From Phoronis australis (Eukaryota > Phoronida > Phoronidae), in contig NMRA01000530.1 in assembly GCA_002633005.1 (NCBI GenBank), positions 121,454 through 169,321 on the forward strand: DNA of 47,868 nt. Direction: 5' to 3'. Made by a program: the position numbers and the translations under genes. Positions within the stretch are counted from its first letter, which is position 1, and each line of letters starts with the position of its first letter. This document shows positions 35,201-46,600 of the stretch, piece after piece. The notes beneath the pieces were generated by a model. The model searched no databases. It saw only the letters and a list, made by a program, of their open reading frames with translations, and was not told the DNA's origin.

Positions 35201-37378
35201 AGATTTGGTTTATTTCCTAGTGGACATATGGACCTATTTGTCCCATTTATTAATTGCCTAGCATTCAACCCCAAGTCCATTTTATGTTTAGCCTGTGAAA
35301 TTTGCACAATGCATCATGAGTCTATAGATTAATAATTTCATGTCACAAATATTACCAAAGTCAAAGAGTTTCAATGACATGTTGTGAACATGCCCTTTAA
35401 ATGAGGTTCCTTCTGCACAACTGATTTTGTCTAAATTTTTTCAAGCTCAGCTTCTATTGTGAGTCAGTGATGCATGACATAACTGATCAGCCATGCTGGA
35501 AACTACTTTCTAATGAATAGCTTAAGGCTTGGTTTCTTATTGACAAAATGTTATTACTTGACCAATTTTGAAAACTCAAGAACCCACATATTAGTCAAAT
35601 TTTGATTCCTCTATTCAGATTTTATGGTTTCCATCATTTTTCATTGCCCAAAAAGAAAATGGAAAAACAGAGCGGGGATGCTTTCAAGCCTTTTACTTAG
35701 TTATGATCTGATACTTAACATCAGTTACCTTCATTATGTCACCTAGTGAATAGAGTTTTTCTATCGATGACCTGCCCCTGGCCATAAGGCCCTTTCATAG
35801 TGACTTAACTTCAGTCTCAGTGGAGCATCAACTTTAAGTGCGAAGTTAACTGAAATGCTCATATGGACTTTGGTAGTTAATGGACATCGAAGTAAACTGT
35901 AGGGGATGTTGTAATCGCAAGAAAGCGTTTATATATCGCGTGCACGCTAAGATCTTTTTTAATGTGACAATTTAAGAACATTTTCATGCTAATTGACATA
36001 AAACTTATTTCTACTTCAACTGGTGGTTATTCAAATATAAGCAACTCTTAGCGATGGGGCAGAAGTTGACCATTGACCCTCGTGTGAAAGTTTAAAAAGT
36101 TGTTTTTCTTGATATTAATCAAATCTCGTGCATACTGTTGTAAAAAATCTTCCATATTCATTCAATTATTCCAGAAAGTTCTGTCCACATGCAGTGTGTC
36201 TGTGTGAACTAAAATTTCCTCAAAATCAGGCTTATGGAGCAAGTTCGTGAACATTTACTAGGCCAAAAATACCAGAGGTGATCTGTTTTTTTCGAAAATA
36301 TGAAAATTTTGTAATCCATATTTTTAAAATGAGAAACTCTCCAAAGGTAATTATTTCAATAAAATGTAACAACTATGAATATTCTTTTTACAAAAGAGTT
36401 ACATGGTGCCAGCTAAAATGGATCCGAATACTTTCCCCAGCATCACCTGTTGCCACCTTTAATGAGTCGGGGTCCTTCTTTCCACGAACTGAAATTGTTT
36501 GCAATCCTTTTTTACCCAGCGCCACCTGATGCCAGCTTTGAATTTTAGGTTTCAAAATGAGTCGGGCATATACTAGGCGTGCACTCGGTGGACCTAGTTG
36601 CTTGTCGAGAAAAGCAAGAACTCGCAAGATTTTCGGAGGCATTGCCGTGTATTACAAGCGAAGCACGTAATCTTAATTTAGCTTTGCTGTGAGATTGTTG
36701 CAACTACTAATGCTATCCAGAAACAATGTTATGCTATTTTGTTGGCCTAATACAATGTTAGTCCTAGTATGGTAAATTGTTGTTTGGTTATATAGCTTCA
36801 TGCTACAAACCATGCAAAAGTAAAGTGAATTTTTCTGAAAAGTTATTTTTGTTGAGAAATTTGACAAAATGAAATTTCACCTGTCCACCATATTGTGACC
36901 CAAACTGAAGAATGTTTACTGTACTAGTAGTACCTTTTAGTTTATTTAATATTCACTGAAATTGATTTCGATTCATCGTTCCGTGATCAACAAAATAATG
37001 TTTCATGAAAATTCCATTGATTCCCACATCCCAAACTTATCGTTCTTCATTTTAGGAGGTAGAAAAACACTGTGTAATTGACCTAGTTTTTTATTAGTGA
37101 TTCGCGCGGCAGCAGTGTGGCAAGCGGTTCACAGATGCGCAGCATTTCGGGTAAATACGGCGGAATCAGATAGCGGGCTCAGTAGAATTGTGATAAGTAG
37201 CTATTGGTCTCTTTGCTGATAAACGTTTTTCTCCATTTCAGATCATTTCATGGAGAAACAGGTAGATACTATCAAACAGGTTGGAGATTACATCACCTCT
37301 CTAAAGAATGTTGGTGGTTCTGGCACTCTGGGCGAGTTCTTGTTTGACAAGGAGGAACTTCAAGAGTCATTGAAGTAG
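32103..37378 (+). CDS. Ferritin subunit, cytosolic, with altered ferroxidase centre (3 exons, 175 aa)
   Basis: The exons are 32103-32294, 34913-35111 and 37242-37378, giving 175 residues, the normal ferritin length, with no signal or transit peptide. It forms the four-helix-plus-short-helix ferritin fold that assembles into the 24-mer iron store. Family marks are VRQNY at the start, [18 protein letters not shown] (helix A), [26 protein letters not shown] (helix C) and [10 protein letters not shown]. By ungapped comparison with human H ferritin (offset 4), Glu23, Tyr30, Glu103 and Gln137 match Glu27, Tyr34, Glu107 and Gln141, but Lys58 and Asn61 replace Glu62 and His65, two of the iron-site ligands. 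The three-fold channel acids (Asp127, Glu130) are kept. Oxidation activity is therefore predicted to be impaired, as in vertebrate L chains. It lies about 4.1 kb from the divergent deacetylase start. Confidence 0.97.
32465..33160 (+). pseudogene. Truncated non-LTR retrotransposon (LINE) 3' end in ferritin intron 1
   Basis: Broken frames read [28 protein letters not shown] and YGFDLWNSL, the C-terminal part after the reverse transcriptase domain of LINE ORF2. Multiple stops and frameshifts are present. The 3' end is T/A-rich and finishes with AATAAAATGACTGGACTTGA. It has the same orientation as ferritin. Confidence 0.75.
33200..34430. repeat. Repeat family F foldback in ferritin intron 1
   Basis: The segments are an inverted copy of the unit's end at 33222-33370, a direct copy at 33385-34150, and an inverted copy of the middle at 34160-34420. 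The arms 33750-34003 and 34160-34420 can pair around a ~155-bp loop. Confidence 0.7.
34913..35111 (+). CDS. Ferritin exon 2
   Basis: The acceptor CTACTACAG gives [12 protein letters not shown], aligning without gap to family members. The exon encodes residues 65-130 (rest of helix B, BC loop, helix C, start of D) and ends in phase 1 at GAAG|GTATAA. Confidence 0.97.
35410..35715 (+). repeat. Dispersed repeat family D, copy 2
   Basis: Counterpart of 25275-25570, same orientation, located in ferritin intron 2. Confidence 0.65.
35789..36090. repeat. MITE-like family E, copy 2
   Basis: It begins GCCCTTTCATAGTGAC and shares GCTAAGATCTTTTTTAATGT with the reverse complement of the copy at 29402-29886. 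It is shorter and the right end is less clear. Confidence 0.55.
37242..37378 (+). CDS. Ferritin exon 3
   Basis: The acceptor CATTTCAG opens [18 protein letters not shown] and then the C-terminal block [18 protein letters not shown] and stop TAG. Gln137 of the ferroxidase set lies here. Confidence 0.97.
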
Positions 37379-37854
37379 ATGGACGTGCGCATGGCTTCTT
37401 AAGAACAGGTTCTTGAGTGTCGAGGTGTCTAGTGATAACTGCACAATGATTAGTTTTGTTGGAATGTATTGCAGCGTACAAAATCTAGCAGTGAAATTTG
37501 GGCTCCTGAATTAATCTAATGATGAATACTAAACTTAGATGTGAGCTTAAACAACATGACCAATCCGCAGTCAGGAGATTGTCTGACTTACATTAATCAA
37601 AAGCCCGATAATTGAAATATTAAAAATTCTAGTTAGCTTGAAAATGTTGTTACAGATTGTTGATAATTGCTTATTGCTAGTATATTTTTGCTTCAGAATT
37701 TATGTTTGCCCTAATCTGCGAATCGTATTCAAAGGGGATCCCATCCATTTCATTGTTGTTTTTGCCATAATGCAAATCAGTGGTTATTTTTGTTGTATTT
37801 CAATTTTATTCATTGTTTCCATGCCCCCCTACTGTTACGCGTGTATTTAATAAA
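37379..37854 (+). promoter_or_regulatory. Ferritin 3' UTR with AATAAA signal
   Basis: A canonical AATAAA lies at 37849-37854, about 470 bp after the stop codon, and no earlier AATAAA is seen. Cleavage is expected 10-30 bp further on. Confidence 0.65.
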
Positions 37855-40800
37855 GTGATGATGTCTAGCAGTTGACATGACAGTCTTGAAATGCACAATT
37901 ACTGGCTGATTGAGATGGAACAACAATGACCAGCTGAGAATGCAGGAAGTTGACAGTTACATCTACTATGTCATCTCACTAAGGTCAATAGATGAGAAAA
38001 TAATTATGTAAACATGTCTTAAGCTAACTGCTGAATTGTAATTTTGATAAAAGTAACACCAAAATGTTGGCTTCCCCTGTATATTCCATCAATCTCTTAA
38101 GTTAAGGCGCACAAAAATGACTTCAGAGATTTAGTTTTTTATTGGAAAACAATTCCATGACTGAACAGTTGCCACAAGAAACTCAATTCCTTAACACACA
38201 CCATGAAGTGCTACAAATTTATGCTGCACAATTGAACGAACTCAATACAAGGTACTTTTAGTGTCTTTGCCATTCAGCAGACGGACCTCCTCTATGACTA
38301 TTGGTTAACTCAGGTGTTCTTGTAAGATGCATGTAAGCAGCTTATGTTTGTTTGGCATTGTCATTATCTGGATTTTTTTAGGTAATCGTTCCTCATTTTA
38401 CATCTGCTTGACACACAGGAGTTATCGGTGTAGGGGTTTATGGGTCAATTCTAGTGGGCAATGTTCTGTTACTTGTTGAAATAGATATAGTGAATCAAAT
38501 CCAAACTTCTGGGGTAAAGGTATTTTATTGAAAATGTGACTGGGTACTCTGTGTGTTTTGCATGTTGTTTTAATTCCTTTAAGTTCTCAAATCGACAAGT
38601 GTCTACTCAGATACCCAGTGGAGTCACTTGAAGGTATTGTATCGAGTTGGAACAGATTAAGAATACACTCAACTTATGGAGAGATTTTCATGTAGCAGCC
38701 GTGTGACTAATCAGGTGGAATGGGTACTGGTGGCCTCAAAAAGACGAGGCAATTCCATTTCTGTTAAAAATGCCTCAAATCTAATTGCATACGCAGTAAA
38801 TGTTTTCACAGAGGTAAATGTGTTCGCCTATGCCACTTGCTGGGAAGAAGTACGTTGTGGTACAGCCAGGTGGCCATAAGATTCACTAGTCCCATGTGAT
38901 CAGTCACCATTGCTTCTGGAGTCTCCTGTTGTGTTGAGATCTGTGGTTTTGCTTGTGTTCATTTCCTCGGGACCAGTGTCGTGTAATATTTCAACGGAAT
39001 GCTACAGATTGTAGGCATCTTCATTTTAGGTTTGTATAAAAATCATCGACGTATGGTAAAATTTCATCAGTTTAGGACATGATGTGGCAGACAAGTGACA
39101 ATTTTTCTCTTTTTTTTGTAAAATATCAGTAGCATCAAATCGGCGCTTTATAATTTTCAGGTTCTGTACCATAGCTATTACACAATTTTCAAATATTGTA
39201 GACATTCACAACAATGAGAGAAGCATTTGGAAAATGAAAAATGACTATTTTGGCTATTATTCAAGTCTGAAATTGGTGAGATTTTGTCGAGTCATTAGTT
39301 GTCTCAAGTTTTGGAAACTTACGATGTCATCTGGTCCAAGTAGAATTGCAAAAAAACAAAGTTACCAGTTGCAAACATTTTAAGTCTTGTCAGCACGCCA
39401 TCTATTGGCCACATGTGGCTTAAAGACAAAATGTTTGCAACATATGTTCCACGCCATATTAAGATTGAAATATTCACACACAAATTTACTAGTGTTTGCA
39501 ATACTGTGATAAGAGTTGATGTTGCGCTAGATACTGTAAACAAAATGCACAATGTCGGGAATGATTTCAAACTTGACAACAATGTGAATCACTGGTGGTG
39601 ACCCAAATTTCTATTGGAAAAGATCAGCTGTTTTTGTTGTCAGTTAGTGCCATATTTGTGCAATAGCATGGGCAGGTTTGACTGAATGCAATAGCATTAC
39701 CCAGTTATGAAAATAATGAGGACGTTTGCTGACTCAGCAGTAGAGAGTAAGTAAACAGTCCTATTTGTCATGTAATGGGGTTGCTTTTAAGGTATTAATT
39801 ACTGGTATCAGAAACGGGGAGTAAAGCTTGTAAACTTGTGATTTCGGCTTTTTATGATGTCAGTGATCTGATTGGATTATGAAAACCTTACATTGAGATA
39901 TGCATGTATATCGCACATAGTCTTTTGACGCACATGACTAGTTCTCTTCATATTATATTGTCATGTGTTTTACCATTTGACATTAGAATTATATTCTTTA
40001 CACAAAGCTGCTATTGTACTTCTTTATATTTTCTGTTGCTGCCTTATTTTTGGAAACATTTTATTAGCACCGTATCTGCATGTTTGTTGTCAGAAATAAA
40101 ATTTCTGTTTATTCACCAGATGTGTCCCGATTGAATTTTTAATATTACATACGTCACATACACAGTCGTACACTGTATAGTAATAATAACAGGACTATGA
40201 TCTATTGCATTTTCCATGGGGGAATTTTGTTTGTTAGCAAGTACAGACAGCGACTTTGATTAGTCCCAAGATTTGCCTCAAATGTAACCTGGTGTTACCA
40301 AGGCTCGGTGTTTTGATTGGTTAACAGACACCATCTGAAACTGTGTCAATAATTTGCCATATACGCACATAGTCCTTGGCAATTTACTGATAGTTGATGC
40401 GCACTCTGAGCTATGGAGTGAGTTGAAAACCTGGTCGTAGCTAAGGTGGTCGTAGCCGCGTTTCAAAATTTGTGACACTACATTATTGAGGACATAGCGT
40501 CGGAGGTATTACGTTGAAAATTTGTCATATGACTGCCTTCAGGAACAGCATTAATGAATTGTGCAAACCAAATCGAAGTTACAACTAGTATTAGACTCGC
40601 AAATTTTATGATAAAACAGAACCCTAGTCGTGTGTCAATACGGCTGAAACGGTAGTCTAGCTCACAAACCGTATGTTAATCATAAAGTAAAACAATAAGC
40701 TAATTGTCCATTTACATGCCACTACAATTGCCCAAGTAATCACTGGTGAAAATGGTCGGACTTTGCTCACACACCAACACTAAATTGTGGATTATTTTGT

Positions 40801-43578
40801 TCAGTTCTCGGTACCAATGCTCGCTTAACCCCAGACACCGAGCTTTCTAGATTGGTCTCGTGACACGAAAAACATTAAATATGTAAAATGCCACATTCAC
40901 CCATTTTTCACTAAAAGGCGCATGTGCCAAAGTTTCATTACCTTGAAGGGCAAAAATTGCATCAGAAAAAAACTTGTGAGTTCAAAATTTAAGGTAAAGT
41001 TTTACTGGAATCCAAAACAATAAAAACAACCAATGTGTTTACATTGAAAAATTAGTATTTTCAGAGTAGAACCCTGCAAAATACTTTTTAGAATAACTAT
41101 ATAACAATAAATTTGATTATTTTTCATTACTTAACAATTCATAAACAAGAAATAAATCAACCAATTTCCACTCTCCAGTATGACGATAGCACAAGTCAAC
41201 ACCTACCTCACGTTGCTTAGCCACCATCTCTGAATTATCAACTAAAATTCAGTGACACTGGACCTCAATTGACCAATGACTAATTACGGTCTGCCATACA
41301 GATTTACAGATAAAGTGACATCAAATAGCCATCACATAGCTTCACACTGAGCAACAATTTCTAAACAGCAGTAATATAATAAACACCAAGCTAGACAAAG
41401 GAAAATGCATTCAGAAGTCATTCTATATACAACAAAGTTAACATGATTACACTGAAAGTCCACAAAGACTGGTCCTATCTAGTATAAAAATGTGAGGAAT
41501 ATTTATACAAAACCCAAAGGGCCATGCATCAGTTGTGAAACAGCAAATCAATATTCCAGGCAATGGTTAACATGTTCCAAATAAATGAAGTGAAGAACAA
41601 TTTAGTCTAGCTCCCACAGATTCAAGCATTACTTTATAACACTTTTTAATAATGATCACAAATTTGTGTACTTTTAAGAACACCGACAACATTGGATGCT
41701 GATGAAGGGAAACTCGAAAAATCATTAGATGTCGCTAGTGAAGCCACAGCCCTTGCCTCAGAAATGCCTGCATTGAGGCAATCGCATGGGTTCGTCCATT
41801 GTTACACAAACACCAATGCTGCTGAGTTGCTTTCAGCTGTCAATCTATTCAGATGCCAAATAGTAACCTTTATTCATCAGCGCCACCTAGTGAATATGGA
41901 GTCACCCACTGAATCAAGACACTACTCAACATCAGTTATGCCTACATTCGCTTCACTCAAATGAGATTTAAATATTTTTAAGAAATTGTGTAAGGCATAT
42001 AATCAAATTTCTGAATTTAATATTGAAGTCAATTTTCATGAAACAAACTCCAGGAGGTGGCAAGACACGAAACAGTCAACTGTGTTTCAACGACATCACA
42101 ACTACATAACAAAAAAAACACTGAATGATCAACCCAGATGGCGCATCTACATTGTTTCGTACTGCACTGTGACAGCCACCAAAGATTTCAGGCTCTATGG
42201 AAAATGATCAATAGCTGCCAGTAGTTTTCTTCCATTGCGTCTTTACATATACATGCAAATGGCAATCCCCAGATGTCACAAGGAAAGGTCCCCAACCTCG
42301 ATGTTAAACAGGTAAATGTTCCTGACAGAAATAAAAATGGCGCCATTGTTTTTTGTGATTATGTCAATGGGGCACTCGGTTCCGATGCACCCTTCTTGAT
42401 CCACGTACAGTTTAGTTAAGTTCACATTAGTCAATCCTTTTTCCTCACAAACCATTACTGTTTTCTGGAGAACAGCAGCAGTCTTGTCTCGCCACTGTGC
42501 ACAAGAAAACAACACTGTTTGTGAGTACATCCATGAGGTTCATGGGGAAGGAAGACAGGCTAGCATGTAGCTGGTTTTCTGAACTGAAATATAGGATCTG
42601 CTCACCCAATTAAATGTAAAAGATTACCTTCATCAACAAATAGTGACTTTCTTAAATAGTTTTCAAGTATAAATACACAGTAGTAGACTCATACAACTGC
42701 CTTTTTCAAGCCTTTGATATTCACAGAATCTTATTTTGTGCACAGAAGCAATGCCAGATGTGACTCCGAGCCCCTTAGCGACAGGTTTGTAATCAGGTTG
42801 TTGCATTCTCCTAAAAAATTGTGATGTTTCACAGAGATAGTCATATTTTCCAATAACAGAAAGTTTTTGCCTGAAACTTGCAAGTGATGTTTCTTTATTC
42901 TACTAGCCACAGAAGCATGTCTGGGATTTTCTGTTAAAGCCTTTCAGCCAAGAGATGTTTTTTTCAAAAAATGTTAATTTCTGACAATAGACTTCTAAGG
43001 CAAAAAGGCCTTTCACAGAAAGTCCTACATACCATGTACCTGTCTGGCTTACTGACTAACTAAAAACAAAATTCGAAAGTTTCATGCAGAAAAATAAGTT
43101 TGTGGAAATGATGGTGATTTCTGACTTTTTTCAAAAACCTCAGTCATAATGCATATTATTTTAGTGCACATTGACTCTAAGATGAACAGGGAGTTGAAAA
43201 TATATAGTTTTATAGGTCTACTGTTACTACTTAAAAATATATTCAAGAATTTTAATTATTGTTCACAAGTTGGGTTGGCCCGTTGCCTTTAACAGACTAT
43301 ACCAGGTTACTACAGCAACAGAACATAATATATTCTTGCTACGTTGACTTGTAGCCTTAACAACATCAAAGGTATTCCTTAGGGTGGATTTTCTTTCAAT
43401 ATATCATGGAAAATATAATCAGAAAAAAATGACATTATCTGGCCTTAATAAGTTGCACAAAATGGACAAAGACCTTGAAATATTTAAAGTTTGAGGGGTA
43501 CCAAGTACAAAACAGAGAATACAATATTTGCACCTAAAAGTTGCATTACAAATATGTTCATGATGTTGATGGATTTGT
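37855..43578. other. Intergenic between ferritin and VAMP7, including VAMP7 3' UTR
   Basis: No spliced gene is identified. Ferritin and VAMP7 converge here, so the right part is VAMP7 3' UTR; a minus-strand AATAAA near 41866-41871 is one possible end. Two open stretches (41692-41964 plus, 42276-42530 minus) have no recognised homology. Confidence 0.4.
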
Positions 43579-43683
43579 TCATGGCTTCAACGTCGTCGTA
43601 CTTGTTGGCAAAGGTTTATCGGAGCGTGTGCAAGGCCAGTCAAGGCCACCGCAGGCCGCCGAGACAATGAAGTACAGCACTAC
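43579..43683 (-). CDS. VAMP7: VAMP7 terminal exon
   Basis: The exon encodes VVLYFIVSAACGGLDWPCTR and a Ser/Thr/Pro-rich end, TGA at 43579-43581. It completes the membrane helix and luminal tail. The exon is separated from the previous one by ~3.1 kb of repeats. Confidence 0.9.
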   Translation of the reverse strand, partial: VVLYFIVSAACGGLDWPCTRSDKPLPTSTTTLKP

Positions 43684-46600
43684 CTAGTGGAAGAAAAACA
43701 AAATGGAGTCAAACACATCTTGTACAAATGGCCTAGCACTTGGAAACCAACATCCATAAGATGTGACATCTTGAATGAATACTAGTAATTTTAGGAATGA
43801 GTCCATTTCTACAATTTTGTAATACTAAGCAAAATGAATCCTTCAAAGAACTCTGTGAAGATATTAATATTCTTCCAAACCTGTGACTTTTATTTTTCAA
43901 GTCAACAGTTTTGTACAGCTTTGATGACATTCAAAACACAAATTGTCCCACATTGCTGATGTTGGCCAATAGTGAATCAAATATTTAACAAATCAACAAT
44001 ATTGATACTCGTCAAGGCTGTATGATAAGCCCTCTGGTATTTGTTTTACATCTTAATGTCTTTTAGAAAAACTCAATTCACGTAGCAGCATGTACTTAAG
44101 GCTGTTCCAGTAAAATCTGTATCGGGGGGGGGGGGGGGNGGCACTTTTTATTCGCACCCACCACCCATATTTTTCATTTATTTCTTCAGCCCACCACCTG
44201 TAATTTTTTATAATTTTGAAATGCAACCACCTGTAATTTTTTTGTTGTTCTTGTGGTTGACTGCACAGGCACTTGAGTTTATCTGTTCCTCGATAACCAC
44301 TGACGTTATTCATTACTAAGAAAACATAATGTTTCTTATATATGGTTATTAGCCATCGAGAAATTCGAGTGCCTGTGGTTGACTGGTGTTATGGGCATGC
44401 CAATGAGGAGATCGGAGGGAGTGAAAAAGATGGAGCTTTTTGAAAGTTGCGTTAATTGTTTTAGTTGTTGATTCTGTGCGGATTGTTTATAAAACTTTTT
44501 ACCCACCATCAAACATTTATGACACAATGAAACAACAACCTGTAAATTTTTATTTTTTTGAAGTATGACCACCAGCCATTTTAAATTTAAATCAAACACA
44601 ACCACCCATAAATTTTCATTGCAACTGCGTTCCCCCCTCCCTCCCACACAGATTTTTCTGGAACAGCGCTTAGATGAGCATGCTACTACATGCAGATGAC
44701 ATGGTTTTGTGCTCTCTAACAGCGTCTAACTTGCAACGTATGTTGAATTATCTCAATGAATATTGTGATTCATAGGGTATGGCTGTGAGTTTAAAGAAAA
44801 CCAAAATAATTGTATTTAGAAATGGAGGTCCTTTAAGACCAATGAGAAATGTTTTTTTAACAAACAGCAAGTTGATGCTGTATCTCATTATAAATATCAC
44901 CTTAATTGCCATGGTCGAAAGCGACAGAAACTCTCTCTTGTTAAGCAAATAAAGCTGCATCACGTGTTTTGAAACTGCAGCGCAAATGTCGCAATATGCC
45001 CGCATCACTTGCCTTTCAGTTATTTGATAAACTGGTGTACCCAACATTGTGTTATGATGACGAGATTTGGCGTTTTGAAGAATACAAGTGTTTAGAAAAA
45101 ATTCATTTAAAATTCTGTAAACAGACCCTGGGAGTAGGCGGTTCTTGCTCTAACGCTGCAGTATTGGATGAATGTGGCAGATACCCTATGTTTACAAGAT
45201 ACTTTGTTAGAAAATAATGGTTTAAAATTTTGAATGTGCCACAAGGGCTGCTTACAACATGTAGCAAAGACTAGATGAAAATGGTAGACATATCACGATA
45301 ATTGGGCAAGCTCAGTCTGCAATTTATTGTCAATATATGGTTTCTATCGATAATGTTTGGGAAAACTAAGAAGTCACCCGTCACGAGCCGTTTGTAAATA
45401 TTTTCTCACAACGTGTTAAGGAATGTGCTTTGCATGATGTCGGATTCCAATCCTAAGTTAAACTATTACAAAAAATTTTAAGGTTGTATTTGAACATGAA
45501 AACTATTTAGAAATTGATAATCTTGCAAGAGTGTCCGCTCAAAGTTTTACACGTTTTCGACGTGCAAACCACAGACTGGCAGTAGAAACTGGTCATCACA
45601 TAAATGATATATCAAGACAGAGTGTGTATATTCTGATTGAGGAATTGTGTCGAGGATGAATCTCACTTTTTGTAAGTTTGTAATGCTTTTTTCCAAAATC
45701 AGAGCTAAGTTTCTTAGTGAGAGCCTCTGGACAAATCTCTCTTTGTTTAAACTTTATAGACTGTTATTTAATCCCCATACCTCAGTTGTGAAATATGATA
45801 ATTGCATACTACACATCTAAAAAACGGAACAGCTTGCGTATTGCTGGCTAGTGTGCATAGCACTCCAATGATCTGGTTTGTATGTTTGTTGCACTTTGGG
45901 CTGATGGTCATGTGTACAAATAAATAAAGGAAAGGAAAATCATTAACACAGAAAAATCAAGAACCCCAACTGAGAATCGAACTACAGGTCTCCAGATTGC
46001 TGGTTAAGCGCTATCACCACTGAGCTCCTGATGACCCGGTATCTGTGCAGTTAGTACGAATAGTGTTTGCAGCCAACTGTTATGTCATCCATCCCATGAG
46101 CGGCATTACGCCTTTTTCACACCAGACTTGGACAATTAATAATCAGCAATTTACCAGTATGAGTTAATTAGCTATTCTACATACAGATGCTGATGTTGGC
46201 CAATAGTGATTGCCAGCAATCTAGAGACCTGTGGTTTGTTTCCCAGTTGGAGTTTCTGATTTTTCTGGGTTATTAAGTTGACTTACATACGTTTTGTATT
46301 GTTTAGAGAGACATTGTAAACTGGTTGGTGACCACACGAATGCATTTAGTAGACACAAGACAGTTCCGAGTAAACTTGGTGTGATCACGTACTGTGCTTA
46401 TAACACACAGTAACATCTCGCAAAGACTAGGGTGATCTCATATATTTGAACATCTTCTGTCTACACAATACAGCCCAGTTACAAGACTAGTGAGAGAAGA
46501 AAGACCCATGATACCATTTGACCGACACATGAGTGCACTTCAACTTAGATGCGAAATATTTTGATAAGCAAACTGATAGTGTATGCAAGTGCTGAATATT

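Larger units (their letters stand above)
35112..37241 (+). other. Ferritin intron 2
   Basis: It contains repeat families D (35410-35715) and E (35789-36090). Near 36400-36560 a short motif (CACCTGWTGCCASCTTT) occurs twice about 75 bp apart. Confidence 0.7.

Noticed and set aside
36557-36670. 38-codon Arg/Lys-rich small open frame beginning [12 protein letters not shown]
   Set aside because: It is inside ferritin intron 2, overlaps a short duplicated motif, and has no homology I recognise; a chance frame is likelier.
41692-41964. 90-codon plus-strand open frame (MDADEGKLEKSLDV...)
   Set aside because: It is antisense to the presumed VAMP7 3' UTR with no family match; kept only as a note.
45944-46037. 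Functional tRNA gene
   Set aside because: A and B boxes are visible, but the anticodon arm does not give a 7-base loop and the T stem is mispaired, so a SINE or pseudo-tRNA fits better.
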